Counted from the stretch's first letter, positions 1-7,830 are shown. The stretch is 16,268 bases of DNA from JAVBLD01 sp031553705 (GCA_031553705.1 JAVBLD010000039.1:1-16268), one strand, 5' to 3'. Notes: generated by a model from the sequence alone, not told the origin. Made by a program: numbers and translations.

Positions 1-155
1 GTAGAGGCATCCTCGATAGACTGCTTGCTTCCGGCAAAATCAATAAAGACTTTATCACCAGCCTTATGCTCCAGGTGCATGATGGGGCGAGATTGCTGTT
101 CATAACGCTGGATGTAACCGTTGAAGCGGGAACGGCCATAGGGCTTCCCCAGTTC
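1..155 (-). mobile_element. istA: Internal fragment of an IS21-family transposase (IstA)
   Basis: Reading minus from about 155 to the window edge gives 51 open codons starting ELGKPYGRSRF and containing MHLEHKAGDKVFIDFAG. That is the stretch around the first catalytic aspartate of the IS21 IstA integrase core (the D of FIDFAG). IstA is the DDE transposase that works with the ATPase IstB. The N-terminal helix-turn-helix part and the IS left end are missing: the piece begins directly after the aldo/keto reductase reading frame. It continues past position 1, so the rest of istA and istB may lie outside the window. Recognition rests on motif memory, without a database search. The frame is open throughout and the motif is characteristic, so the family call is fairly secure. 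Whether the element is functional is unknown. Confidence 0.75.
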
Positions 156-442
156 CCATACGGCCCCGACCACATTTCATGGCCTGCTTTGGTCGAGATT
201 ATGATCTCATCCCGGTAGAGCCGTAATCCTCTCCCGAAGATAAGCCCGAAAGATCTTTCTGCTGCCCCGGGAGGAGGCCCATAATTGTTGGCCAGGTCAA
301 AATGGGTGATTCCATGATCAAAGGCGGTATATACCATCTGGGCCGCCTCTTCAAAAGAGTCGCCCGCGCCAAAGTTGTGCCACAATCCCAAAGAGATCGC
401 CGGTAACTGCAACCCACTCTTTCCGCAATAACGGTAAGACAT
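143..442 (-). pseudogene. 5' fragment of an aldo/keto reductase (YghZ/Gpr type), cut off by transposase sequence
   Basis: The frame starting at the ATG at 442 reads MSYRYCGKSGLQLPAISLGL and continues with the features of the YghZ-type aldo/keto reductases: HFDLANNYGPPPG and ISTKAG. Asp49, Tyr54 and Lys85 are the expected catalytic tetrad members. Family members are about 330 residues of NADPH-dependent TIM barrel, reducing small aldehydes. Here the similarity stops after GPYGNWGS (residue 100), and the downstream bases instead encode an IstA fragment in another frame. The tetrad histidine and the cofactor-binding C-terminal half are therefore lost, and the product cannot be active. Past the join the frame happens to stay open to the edge but reads nonsense. 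The start is preceded by GCAGGA. It lies 97 bases after the stop of the radical SAM gene on the same strand. Confidence 0.8.
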
Positions 443-539
443 TCCTGCATATCTATCCCCGGCAGCCTGACAAAATTCCATGTAAAACAATATTTAAAAC
501 CGGTTGTCGTATCCTGTTTTTTGTCATTATAACCCACCG

Positions 540-1820
540 TTACCATTTTTCCGAGAGCATCGTTTTTAAAAACATGATATTTGCCGGCGTTCGGTGGTTT
601 TTCAATTCATTGGCCATAAATTCAAAATGTTTTCGGGTGTGTTCGAAAAAGGTTTGAAATCCGGGGCAAAGGTAGGATATGTACTCCCCATCCCGGTTCC
701 GAACAAAACGGTTTTTCGGACAATCACCGCCGCAAGCTATCAGATAAGGGCAATCACCGCATTGCTTTGACAGGGTGTCTTGCTTACGTTGCTCAAAAAA
801 GAATTGTTTGTCGCTTTTAGCCAATATGGCAATATCTGTATCGAAAATATTACCTAAACGATATTCCGGAAAAACAAAATGATCACAGCAAAAAGCATCG
901 CCGTTATGTTCGATAGCCAACGAACAACCGCAGTATCCGGCCATCGAGCACAAGCTTGGGATCTGATCCACATAAGCAGCCAGCGTATTGTCAAAATAGT
1001 TCACATAGCAGGTACCGACATCCGTTTTCACCCACTTATCAAAAATCCGGCAAAGGAAATTACCCCAGTCAGAAGCATCCACATTTTCGCGCATCACAGC
1101 AGCTTTTTTCGAATATTCGCCTGTTACGATTGAAAACTGCTCCGACTCATCTTCGGCAATCCGCTCGACAATTGGCGAAAACTGCATATATTTGCTGCCG
1201 AGTTCTTTTAAAAATTCATAAACGGCCACCGGATGCCTGCTATTGGAAGCATTGACCACCGTCATCGTATTAAACTCCACTCCATGTTTCTTAAACAATC
1301 CGGCACATTCCACCACTTTTTCCCACGATCCCCTGCCATTGAGAAAGCGGCGGTGGTTATCATGGAATTTCTGAGGCCCGTCGACAGAGAGACCACACAG
1401 AAAACGGTTTGCAGCCAGAAACTCCGCCCATTCGTCATTAATCAATGTCCCGTTGGTCTGGAAAGAATTGGCTATCTCTTTTCCATCGGCATAATAATTC
1501 TGGAACTCTACCACCTTTCTGAAATAATCCACGCCAAGCAATGTCGGTTCGCCTCCATGCCAGATAAACTCAGCCCGTTGTTGTGGCTGGGACACGATAT
1601 AATCCCTGATCAGCTTTTCAAGCACCTCTTCGTTCATCCCGAATGAAGAGAGGGTAAATGTCTTTCCGGGATAAAGCGCATCTTTCTCCAGATAGTAGCA
1701 ATAATCACAATCCAGATTGCATACCGGCCCGGCCACCTTGACCATCACCGAAAAAGGACGGCGAATTTTTCCCCGCTCTTTTTCAAATAAAAATGATGCC
1801 GCCAATGGTCTATTTTCCAT
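540..1820 (-). CDS. Anaerobic sulfatase-maturating enzyme (radical SAM, SPASM domain)
   Basis: A cytoplasmic radical SAM enzyme that converts the active-site Cys or Ser of sulfatases to Cα-formylglycine without oxygen, needed for use of sulfated glycans. The predicted protein has 426 residues. The SAM cluster motif CNLDCDYC is at residues 34-41, preceded by VMVKVAGP as in the family, and FIWHGGEPTLLG and QTNGTLI follow. The C-terminal half has the cysteine-rich SPASM region (CGCS, CCDHFVFPEYRLGNI, CGDCPYLIACGGDCP), which holds two auxiliary Fe-S clusters. The ATG at 1820 was chosen because the family-like protein begins at MENRPLAASF; the upstream extension to 1892 runs through a terminator hairpin and a promoter-like TACCTTTG. 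No sulfatase gene is in the window, so its substrate must be encoded elsewhere. Related SPASM peptide-modifying enzymes are an alternative, but the motifs fit anSME best. Confidence 0.9.
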   Translation of the reverse strand: MENRPLAASFLFEKERGKIRRPFSVMVKVAGPVCNLDCDYCYYLEKDALYPGKTFTLSSFGMNEEVLEKLIRDYIVSQPQQRAEFIWHGGEPTLLGVDYFRKVVEFQNYYADGKEIANSFQTNGTLINDEWAEFLAANRFLCGLSVDGPQKFHDNHRRFLNGRGSWEKVVECAGLFKKHGVEFNTMTVVNASNSRHPVAVYEFLKELGSKYMQFSPIVERIAEDESEQFSIVTGEYSKKAAVMRENVDASDWGNFLCRIFDKWVKTDVGTCYVNYFDNTLAAYVDQIPSLCSMAGYCGCSLAIEHNGDAFCCDHFVFPEYRLGNIFDTDIAILAKSDKQFFFEQRKQDTLSKQCGDCPYLIACGGDCPKNRFVRNRDGEYISYLCPGFQTFFEHTRKHFEFMANELKNHRTPANIMFLKTMLSEKW

Positions 1821-1837
1821 TTCGTTTTCTTTTCTCT

Positions 1838-1845
1838 CAAAGGTA
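1838..1845 (-). promoter_or_regulatory. Candidate -7 element for the radical SAM gene
   Basis: The minus strand reads TACCTTTG, matching the Bacteroidetes -7 consensus TAnnTTTG, 17 bases before the ATG at 1820. It lies just after the T-run of the preceding terminator. No convincing TTTG element is present about 20 bases upstream, and the implied leader is only about 10 bases, so this is a weak call. Confidence 0.35.
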
Positions 1846-1847
1846 AA

Positions 1848-1880
1848 GAAAAATCGGGATATTCTGAAATACCCCGATTT
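1848..1880 (-). terminator. Intrinsic terminator after the EF-G paralogue gene
   Basis: On the minus strand AAATCGGG (1880-1873) pairs with CCCGATTT (1858-1851) over 8 bp. Four further A-T pairs inside (1868-1871 with 1860-1863) follow a single mismatch, with a CTGA loop on the plus strand. The stem runs into TTTTT and then CTTT. It begins a few bases after the stop codon at 1885-1887, so it should end the EF-G paralogue transcript and leave the radical SAM gene to its own promoter. Confidence 0.8.
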
Positions 1881-1884
1881 TAAT

Positions 1885-4041
1885 TTATTCATTGTCCTCC
1901 GTTTCCTGGTAAGCCTTTAACAATTCATCCTGTATTTCCGAAGGCACTTTTTCGTAAGCGGCAAACTTCATACTAAAGGTCGCCCGTCCTCCGGTGATCG
2001 AACTCAATGCTGTCGAATAGCGTTGCATTTCAGCTAAAGGTACCTTTGCCTTAATCTTCTGGAATCCGCTATCGGTGTCCATACCCATGATCAATGCCCG
2101 GCGGGTCTGTAAATCACCCATCACATCGCCCATATTTTCGTCCGGCACTAATACTTCCACATCATATACCGGTTCCAATACTTTTGGTCCCGCCTTTTTA
2201 AAGGCTTCGCTAAAAGCATGGCGACCTGCCAGGCGGAATGAAATTTCATTTGAATCTACCGGGTGCATCTTACCGTCATACACGCAAACACGGATATCGC
2301 GGGCGTACGAACCAGTCAATGGCCCCTCCTCCATCTTCTCCATGATTCCTTTCAGGATGGCTGGCATAAAACGCGCTTCAATCACACCTCCAACGATGCA
2401 GTTGTAAAACACCAGCTTCCCTCCCCACGGTAGCTCATGCTCCTCTTTATCTCTTACGGAAATTTTTGTATCTACCCCGTTAATCTTATACATTATAGGA
2501 TCAGGCATACCTTCCACATAAGGTTCTATCACCAGATGCACTTCACCGAATTGTCCGGCGCCTCCAGACTGTTTCTTATGGCGATAATCGGCCTGTGCAT
2601 ATTTGGTTATCGTCTCTCTGTATGGGATCCTCGGCGCGTAATACTCGATCTGGATCTTATCGTTGTGTTCAACACGCCATTTGATTGTATTTAAATGGAA
2701 CTCCCCCTGTCCCGACAAAATCATCTGTTTCAGCTCCTTGGAATACTCTACCAATAATGACGGATCCTCTTCATGATTGCGGTAAAGCACTTCGGCCATT
2801 TTTTCTTCATCGGCCTTGTTTACCGCCCTTACTGCTGTTCTATAGCGAGGGTTCGGATACTGTATCGCGGGAAATTTAAATTCACAATCCTTCATATTCA
2901 GGGTGTTACCATTCTTCGTGTTTTTCAATTTAACGGTAGCCCCTATGTCGCCGGCTTTCAATTCGGCCACTTTTGTCCGGTTCTTCCCGGCTACAGCGTA
3001 CAACTGTGTCAGACGCTCCTTACTGCCGGTTGTCATATTAACCAGATCGTCACCTTCTTTTACCACGCCGGACATCACTTTAAAGTAGTTGACATCTCCA
3101 AGGTGCGGCTCGATGCTTGTATTAAATACAAAGATCGAAGCAGGTCCCTTTTCGTCATACGGAACAAGCTTTCCGTCCACTGTTTTTGAACCCGGCATTG
3201 CGGCTGCATTAGGAGCCACATTTACCAGAAATTCCATAAATCTTCTGACACACATATCCTTATCTCCGGAAGCACAAAAGATAGGGAACATATCCCTTGA
3301 AACCAATCCTTTACGTATACCGATACGCATCTCGTCCTCTGTCAGGCTTCCCTGCTCAAAGTAGAGCTCCATTAATTTCTCATCATTCTCGGCGGCGGCC
3401 TCGATCAACGCATTATGCAACTCCTCCGCTTTCTCTTTTTCACTATCCGGAATCGGCAACACATCCGGTTTTCCGCCTTCCGGTTTCCATTGATACATCT
3501 CCATCTTCAATACATCCACCACCCGGTTAAAACCAAGCCCCTGGTTTACGGGATATTGTACCAGCGCCGCCTTTTTACCGAAAGAGGCCTGAATCTGTTC
3601 TACGGCCTGTTCAAAATTGGCCTTCTCGTGATCCACCTGATTTACCATGAAAACAACCGGTTTAGACAACCTTTTGGCGTGTCGACTGATAATTTCCGTT
3701 CCAACCTCAACCCCTTTCACCGCATTCACCACCATTACAACCGTATCGGCAACATTCAGCGCAGAGATAACTCCACCGACAAAATCATCAGCCCCCGGGG
3801 TATCAATAAAATTCAGTTTCTGCTCCTTCCATTCCGCATATAATACTGCCGGAAATACGGAAGAACCATATTCCTGTTCAACCGGCCGATAGTCAGAGGA
3901 GGTGTTTTTTGCACCAACGGTACCTCTGCGCGGGATGACCCCGCCCTCGTACATCATCGCTTCTGCCAGGGTAGTCTTACCAGAACCGGCACTACCCACC
4001 AGAGCAATGTTCTTGATCTCGTTTGGATTGTAGGTTTTCAT
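1885..4041 (-). CDS. EF-G paralogue (EF-G2 type) with altered GTPase motifs
   Basis: A 718-residue protein with the full EF-G length and domain order: G domain (about 1-280), domain II, then domains III-V with the EF-G-like C-terminal region near AGPKVLEPVYDVEV. EF-G moves tRNA and mRNA through the ribosome. The P-loop GSAGSGKT (16-23) is intact. Other G motifs are not: the switch II DTPGH is DTPGA (80-84), losing the catalytic histidine; the G4 NKxD is NQVD (134-137); and the switch I region normally reading RGIT is YGSS (58-61). A Bacteroides thetaiotaomicron EF-G2 has been reported to support translocation without GTP hydrolysis and to be needed in carbon-poor conditions and gut colonisation; this gene looks like that type (inference). 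It stands alone between a divergent peptidase gene and a terminator. A tetracycline ribosomal-protection protein was considered but is less likely. Confidence 0.88.
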   Translation of the reverse strand: MKTYNPNEIKNIALVGSAGSGKTTLAEAMMYEGGVIPRRGTVGAKNTSSDYRPVEQEYGSSVFPAVLYAEWKEQKLNFIDTPGADDFVGGVISALNVADTVVMVVNAVKGVEVGTEIISRHAKRLSKPVVFMVNQVDHEKANFEQAVEQIQASFGKKAALVQYPVNQGLGFNRVVDVLKMEMYQWKPEGGKPDVLPIPDSEKEKAEELHNALIEAAAENDEKLMELYFEQGSLTEDEMRIGIRKGLVSRDMFPIFCASGDKDMCVRRFMEFLVNVAPNAAAMPGSKTVDGKLVPYDEKGPASIFVFNTSIEPHLGDVNYFKVMSGVVKEGDDLVNMTTGSKERLTQLYAVAGKNRTKVAELKAGDIGATVKLKNTKNGNTLNMKDCEFKFPAIQYPNPRYRTAVRAVNKADEEKMAEVLYRNHEEDPSLLVEYSKELKQMILSGQGEFHLNTIKWRVEHNDKIQIEYYAPRIPYRETITKYAQADYRHKKQSGGAGQFGEVHLVIEPYVEGMPDPIMYKINGVDTKISVRDKEEHELPWGGKLVFYNCIVGGVIEARFMPAILKGIMEKMEEGPLTGSYARDIRVCVYDGKMHPVDSNEISFRLAGRHAFSEAFKKAGPKVLEPVYDVEVLVPDENMGDVMGDLQTRRALIMGMDTDSGFQKIKAKVPLAEMQRYSTALSSITGGRATFSMKFAAYEKVPSEIQDELLKAYQETEDNE

Positions 4042-4078
4042 GATATCAGATTTAAATTATTTTACAAGAAGTTTATCC

Positions 4079-4104
4079 TTGTTTATTTTGTTACCAATAA
4101 ACAA
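4079..4104. repeat. Perfect 9-bp inverted repeat upstream of the EF-G paralogue
   Basis: TTGTTTATT (4079-4087) and AATAAACAA (4096-4104) are exact inverted copies separated by eight bases (TTGTTACC). The repeat ends 38 bases before the EF-G paralogue start and lies at or just after the transcription start implied by the TAAAGTTG element. It could be an operator or a 5' leader hairpin. The arms are A+T rich, so chance is a real alternative. Confidence 0.5.
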
Positions 4105-4282
4105 AACAACTTTAAATGCGGTCTTAAAAATAGAAAAGATTTATCAAAAATGCAACCGGCAATCTGTTTTTAATAAAGGACTAAAAATTAAAAATAGGGA
4201 ACAGAAAACAGCAACAGCTATGGCGTTTTGGCAGAAGTTGTTAAATATCGTCAAACTCCGGACAGAATCGTCCAAAGAGTTG

Positions 4283-4290
4283 TATCTTTG
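4283..4290 (+). promoter_or_regulatory. Candidate -7 promoter element for the zinc peptidase gene
   Basis: TATCTTTG matches the Bacteroidetes -7 consensus TAnnTTTG exactly and lies 59 bases before the ATG at 4349, implying a leader of about 50 bases. No matching TTTG element is visible 19-21 bases upstream, so only half of the promoter is supported. Confidence 0.5.
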
Positions 4291-4348
4291 AAAAGTTTGG
4301 TTCATTTTTTGAAGAGAATAGAAAGAAACATTAATTTTTAAAATCACT

Positions 4349-5053
4349 ATGGAAGAAACAACAACCATGAATCCCAACCTTTGGATTTGGGTTATTTTTA
4401 TCGGATTTACCCTTTTAAGCTGGTTAATCAGCAATCAACTGAAACGTCGTTTTGAAAGATACTCCAAGATACCGACAGCAAATGGCATGACAGGACGCGA
4501 TGTTGTTGAGAAAATGCTCAGAGACAATGGAGTTACGGGAGTGAAGATCGGAAGTGTGGAAGGAAAACTCAACGACCATTACAATCCGGTAAACAAAACG
4601 ATAAACCTTAGTCATGAAGTATATCACGGAAACAGTATTGCTGCTGCTGCCGTGGCCGCCCATGAGTGCGGCCACGCATTGCAACATGCAAAAGCCTACA
4701 GTATGCTGCAACTCCGCTCGAAATTGGTACCGGTCGTAAGCTTTGCTTCTCAATGGATGCAATGGATCCTGCTGGCAGGGATTATCATGGTCAACGCTTT
4801 CCCGGAGTTGTTATTGGCCGGTATTATCCTTTTTGCTACTACCACGCTTTTCAGTCTTGTCACTCTGCCGGTAGAGATTGATGCGAGCCACCGCGCCCTC
4901 GCCTGGTTAAGAAATTCGGGGATCACCACCTATGAAACCCAGGATAAAGCATACGATGCACTGAAATGGGCTGCCTACACCTATGTAGTCGCCGCGCTCT
5001 CTTCACTGGCAACATTGCTGTATTATATTATGATATATTTAAACAGAAGGTAA
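4349..5053 (+). CDS. Membrane zinc metallopeptidase, YugP family (Zn_peptidase_2)
   Basis: A 234-residue integral membrane protein. It has an N-terminal hydrophobic segment (about 11-28), a region of mixed charge, the zinc site HECGH (105-109) in the family context AAVAAHECGHALQH, then two close hydrophobic segments (about 130-172) and a last one near 205-230. The HExGH arrangement is that of YugP-type peptidases, here with Cys inside the motif; the glutamate is the expected general base. The function is not established for most members; a role in membrane protein quality control is a guess. The ATG at 4349 was used; MNPN six codons later is an equally possible start. It is transcribed alone and divergently from the EF-G paralogue, and ends at a strong hairpin shared with the converging hexuronate block. 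Confidence 0.85.
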   Translation: MEETTTMNPNLWIWVIFIGFTLLSWLISNQLKRRFERYSKIPTANGMTGRDVVEKMLRDNGVTGVKIGSVEGKLNDHYNPVNKTINLSHEVYHGNSIAAAAVAAHECGHALQHAKAYSMLQLRSKLVPVVSFASQWMQWILLAGIIMVNAFPELLLAGIILFATTTLFSLVTLPVEIDASHRALAWLRNSGITTYETQDKAYDALKWAAYTYVVAALSSLATLLYYIMIYLNRR

Positions 5054-5074
5054 TCGAATGTCGAAATATAGTTC

Positions 5075-5106
5075 AAAAAACAGCTACGATTTTGTAGCTG
5101 TTTTTT
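5075..5106. terminator. Bidirectional intrinsic terminator between convergent genes
   Basis: AAAAAA, then CAGCTAC (5081-5087), a GATTTT loop, GTAGCTG (5094-5100), then TTTTTT. The 7-bp G/C-containing stem is extended by six A-T pairs and has T-runs on both strands. It lies 22 bases after the zinc peptidase stop and 12 bases beyond the uxaC stop, so it can terminate both converging transcripts. Confidence 0.92.
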
Positions 5107-5117
5107 GATGCGGTATA

Positions 5118-6521
5118 TCAAAACCTAAAATAGCTTTTTGCATTATAATAGGATATATTCTCTACCATTTCACCTATAAATTCGATTTCCTGATGCGGTA
5201 AAACTCCTTTCTCTATATCTTTTCCCAATATATTGCAAAGCAAACGGCGAAAATATTCATGCCTTGGAAAAGAAAGAAAACTTCTCGAATCGGTCAACAT
5301 ACCGACAAAATGGCTCAACAGACCTAAGTTTGACAGGGCGTTTATCTGTTTTGTCATTCCGTCCATCTGATCGAGAAACCACCAGGCAGCGCCATACTGC
5401 ATCTTTCCGATTAATATACCGTCATTAAAATTATAAGCCATTGTTACCATCACCTCCGTGTCTTTCGGATTAAGGTTGTAAAGAATTGTCCTTGTCAAGT
5501 TTCCGGCCTTATCCAACCGGCTGAAAAATTTCGACATTGCGTCCGCCAGCGAAGTATCCGCGATCGAATCGCACCCGATATCCGCTCCCAAACGGTCGAA
5601 TAGACGGCGGTTATTATTGCGTATCGCGCCGACATGAAATTGTTGTACCCATCCCATCTCATGATTCATCACGGCCAAATGATACAACATTCCGGCCTTA
5701 AAAACAGCCCTTTCGGAAGCGTTCAGCGGAATCCGGGCCAACAGCCTTTTAAACAGCACCTTCAATTCTTCTATTGTAAAATCAGCATCCGGGAATTCAT
5801 TTAATCCATGGTCGGAAAGCCGGCATCCCAGCAGAGCGAAATAACGCTGCCTTTTTCTTAATGCTTTTAACAAATCTTCAAAACTACAAATATCCACATC
5901 TGCGACCTCTCCCAATCTGCCAATATAATTACAGTAGTTTTTCACATCTTCTACAGCCATCACTTTATCAGGCCTCCATGTCGGCAGCACTTTTATCCGA
6001 AATCCGTCATCCGCTATCTTCCTATGATACTCCAGCGAATCGACCGGATCATCTGTAGTGCACAATACCTCCACATTCATCCTCTTCAACAATCCCCGCG
6101 TCGAAAACGCCTTATCCCGGAGCTTCTCATTACACTCCTGATAAATCCGTGCGGCACTATCCGGCTTCAGTAAACAGTCTATATCAAAATAACGCTTTAG
6201 CTCCAGATGAGTCCAATGGTACAACGGATTACGCATTGTATAAGGTACCGTTTGTGCCCAAGCGGCAAATTTTTCCTGATCGGTTGCATTCCCGGTAACA
6301 TATTTCTCCTCTATACCATTAGCACGCAAAGCCCGCCATTTATAATGATCTCCTCCCAACCAAAGCTCCGTTATCGATTCAAATTGATAATCCTCTGCTA
6401 TCAATTGCGGATTCAAATGATTATGATAATCTATAATAGGCATCTTCTCCGCATGGGCATGATAAAGCTCAACCGCTTCTTCATTCTCAAGCAAAAAACG
6501 GTCATGTATAAAAGATCTCAT
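5118..6521 (-). CDS. uxaC: Glucuronate (uronate) isomerase
   Basis: A cytoplasmic isomerase that interconverts D-glucuronate and D-fructuronate (and D-galacturonate and D-tagaturonate), the first step of the hexuronate pathway. The 467 residues match the family length (about 470). The N-terminus MRSFIHDRFLLENEEAVELY and the amidohydrolase-type metal motif DYHNHL (His33, His35) are typical, as is WWFLDQMDGM near the end. It is the last gene of the ten-gene block, 73 bases after uxuA, followed by the bidirectional terminator. With no uxaA or uxaB nearby, its role here is most likely on the glucuronate side. Confidence 0.96.
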   Translation of the reverse strand: MRSFIHDRFLLENEEAVELYHAHAEKMPIIDYHNHLNPQLIAEDYQFESITELWLGGDHYKWRALRANGIEEKYVTGNATDQEKFAAWAQTVPYTMRNPLYHWTHLELKRYFDIDCLLKPDSAARIYQECNEKLRDKAFSTRGLLKRMNVEVLCTTDDPVDSLEYHRKIADDGFRIKVLPTWRPDKVMAVEDVKNYCNYIGRLGEVADVDICSFEDLLKALRKRQRYFALLGCRLSDHGLNEFPDADFTIEELKVLFKRLLARIPLNASERAVFKAGMLYHLAVMNHEMGWVQQFHVGAIRNNNRRLFDRLGADIGCDSIADTSLADAMSKFFSRLDKAGNLTRTILYNLNPKDTEVMVTMAYNFNDGILIGKMQYGAAWWFLDQMDGMTKQINALSNLGLLSHFVGMLTDSRSFLSFPRHEYFRRLLCNILGKDIEKGVLPHQEIEFIGEMVENISYYNAKSYFRF

Positions 6522-6572
6522 GATACGTTAAATAAAAGGTACAGAGTACAAGATACAAGAAGATTTTTGTCA

Positions 6573-6600
6573 CTCATAACTCATAATTTATAACTCATAA
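6573..6600. repeat. Three TTATGAG repeats at the uxuA-uxaC junction
   Basis: On the minus strand TTATGAG occurs at 6600-6594, 6586-6580 and 6579-6573, the first two separated by the A+T rich TTATAAA. The uxuA stop codon TGA (6597-6595) is inside the first copy. The rest of the 73-base gap contains further short-period sequence (CTTGTATCTTGTACTCTGTACC on minus, 6560-6539). Short repetitive spacers of this sort are familiar from Bacteroidetes intergenic regions; no function is evident. Confidence 0.7.
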
Positions 6601-7776
6601 TTCCAGGCTCCGCCCGATGCCCAGTTCCAGTCCCCTCAGTTCGGCTAATCCTCTCAACCGGCCGATTGCCGAGTACCCGGGATAAGTCTTCTTTTTCAAA
6701 TCGTCCAACATCTGATGGCCATGGTCGGGTCGCATCGGGAAAGAGACTTTGTTCTTATTCATCACTAACACCAGGTTTTTGACAATCGCATACATATCGA
6801 TGCTTCCTTCCAAATGGTTCGCTTCATAAAAGTTCCCCTCCTTATCCCGTTCGGTACTCCTCAAATGCACAAAGTGGATCCGGTCGCCCAATTCTGCTGC
6901 CATTACTGGCAGATCGTTATCCGCATGCACGCTAAATGAACCGGTACAGAAACACAGTCCATTCGATCGGTTGGGTACAGTCTGTGTCAACTTTTCAAAA
7001 TCGACACGGGTTTTCAGTATACGAGGCAAGCCCAGCAAGGCATAAGGAGGATCATCCGGATGGATGGCCAGCCGTACTCCCACCTCATCCGCCACCGGAG
7101 CCACCTCTTTCAGGAACTCTATCAAATGGCTGCGTAGCTGCTCCTCATCAATACCCCGATACGATGCAAGACCTCTTCTTATCACATCCAACGTAAAATT
7201 TTCGTCCGAACCCGGCAATCCCATCATCAGACTCTCGGTCAACACCTTTTTATCCGCCTCACTCATCACAGCATACTTTGCTTTTGCCCGTTCTATCTCT
7301 TCTGCGGTATAATCCACCTCCGCACGCTCCCGCCGGAGAATAAACAGATCAAAGGCAATGAATGCCGCCCGTTCGAACCGGAGAGCTTTCGAACCGTCCT
7401 CTACCTCATAAGCTACGTCGGTACGGGTCCAATCCAGTATCGGCATAAAGTTATAGGTCACCACCATAACACCACAACGGGCCAAATTGCGAATGCTCTG
7501 CTTATAATTTTCAATATGCAGTTTATAACCTTCAGCCTGCGTCTTGATCTGTTCGCTGACAGGCAAACTCTCCACCACCGGCCAGGTTAAGCCGGCAGCC
7601 TCGATCATCGCTTTTCTCTTTTGAATCTCTTCCACCGGCCACACTTCTCCGGGAGCAATATGATGCAACGCCGTGACTACTCCGGTCGCCCCCGCCTGTC
7701 GAATATCCGGCAGACTCACGATATCATTCGGGCCATACCATCGCCACGTCTGCTCAAATCTGTATATCGTCTCCAT
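6595..7776 (-). CDS. uxuA: Mannonate dehydratase
   Basis: Removes water from D-mannonate to give 2-keto-3-deoxy-D-gluconate, using a divalent metal in the cytoplasm. The 393 residues match the family (E. coli about 394). Expected metal ligands are visible in the order known for the TIM-barrel enzyme: His239 (AIHPDDPP), a Cys in GLCFCTGSF (275 or 277), His304 (FVHLRSTE) and Asp351 (MRPDHGHQM). The ATG at 7776 gives the usual METIYRFEQTWRWYGPNDIV start. It follows the SDR oxidoreductase that makes its substrate by 54 bases. Its TGA stop lies inside a small repeat array. Confidence 0.97.
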   Translation of the reverse strand: METIYRFEQTWRWYGPNDIVSLPDIRQAGATGVVTALHHIAPGEVWPVEEIQKRKAMIEAAGLTWPVVESLPVSEQIKTQAEGYKLHIENYKQSIRNLARCGVMVVTYNFMPILDWTRTDVAYEVEDGSKALRFERAAFIAFDLFILRRERAEVDYTAEEIERAKAKYAVMSEADKKVLTESLMMGLPGSDENFTLDVIRRGLASYRGIDEEQLRSHLIEFLKEVAPVADEVGVRLAIHPDDPPYALLGLPRILKTRVDFEKLTQTVPNRSNGLCFCTGSFSVHADNDLPVMAAELGDRIHFVHLRSTERDKEGNFYEANHLEGSIDMYAIVKNLVLVMNKNKVSFPMRPDHGHQMLDDLKKKTYPGYSAIGRLRGLAELRGLELGIGRSLEL

Positions 7777-7830
7777 CCTTAAAACATTAAAATCAATATT
7801 TTATATTATACGGACAAAACGGGAAATTTA

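Larger units (their letters stand above)
4042..4348. other. Divergent intergenic region with regulatory signals for both flanking genes
   Basis: These 307 bases separate two divergent genes and hold no convincing coding sequence. They are A+T rich. On the EF-G paralogue side there is a 9-bp inverted repeat (4079-4104) next to a near-consensus -7 element, TAAAGTTG, on the minus strand at 4107-4114. On the peptidase side there is a consensus -7 element TATCTTTG at 4283-4290. Nothing recognisable was seen between 4115 and 4280. Confidence 0.6.

Noticed and set aside
199..546. 115-codon open frame on minus covering the aldo/keto reductase start region
   Set aside because: It is out of frame with the clear aldo/keto reductase motifs and its translation shows no family features.
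3415..3843. Several long open frames on plus opposite the EF-G paralogue
   Set aside because: They are antisense to a well-supported gene, with no motifs; their length follows from the codon use of the real gene.
1885..4041. Tetracycline resistance (TetQ/TetM-like ribosomal protection) reading of the EF-G-like gene
   Set aside because: Length, N-terminus and the particular G-motif changes fit the EF-G2 type better, and there are no resistance-element genes around it.
4040..4291. 83-codon open frame on plus in the divergent intergenic region
   Set aside because: It starts on top of the opposite gene's start codon, runs through the inverted repeat and overlaps the -7 element of the next gene; the translation is low in complexity and unlike any family.
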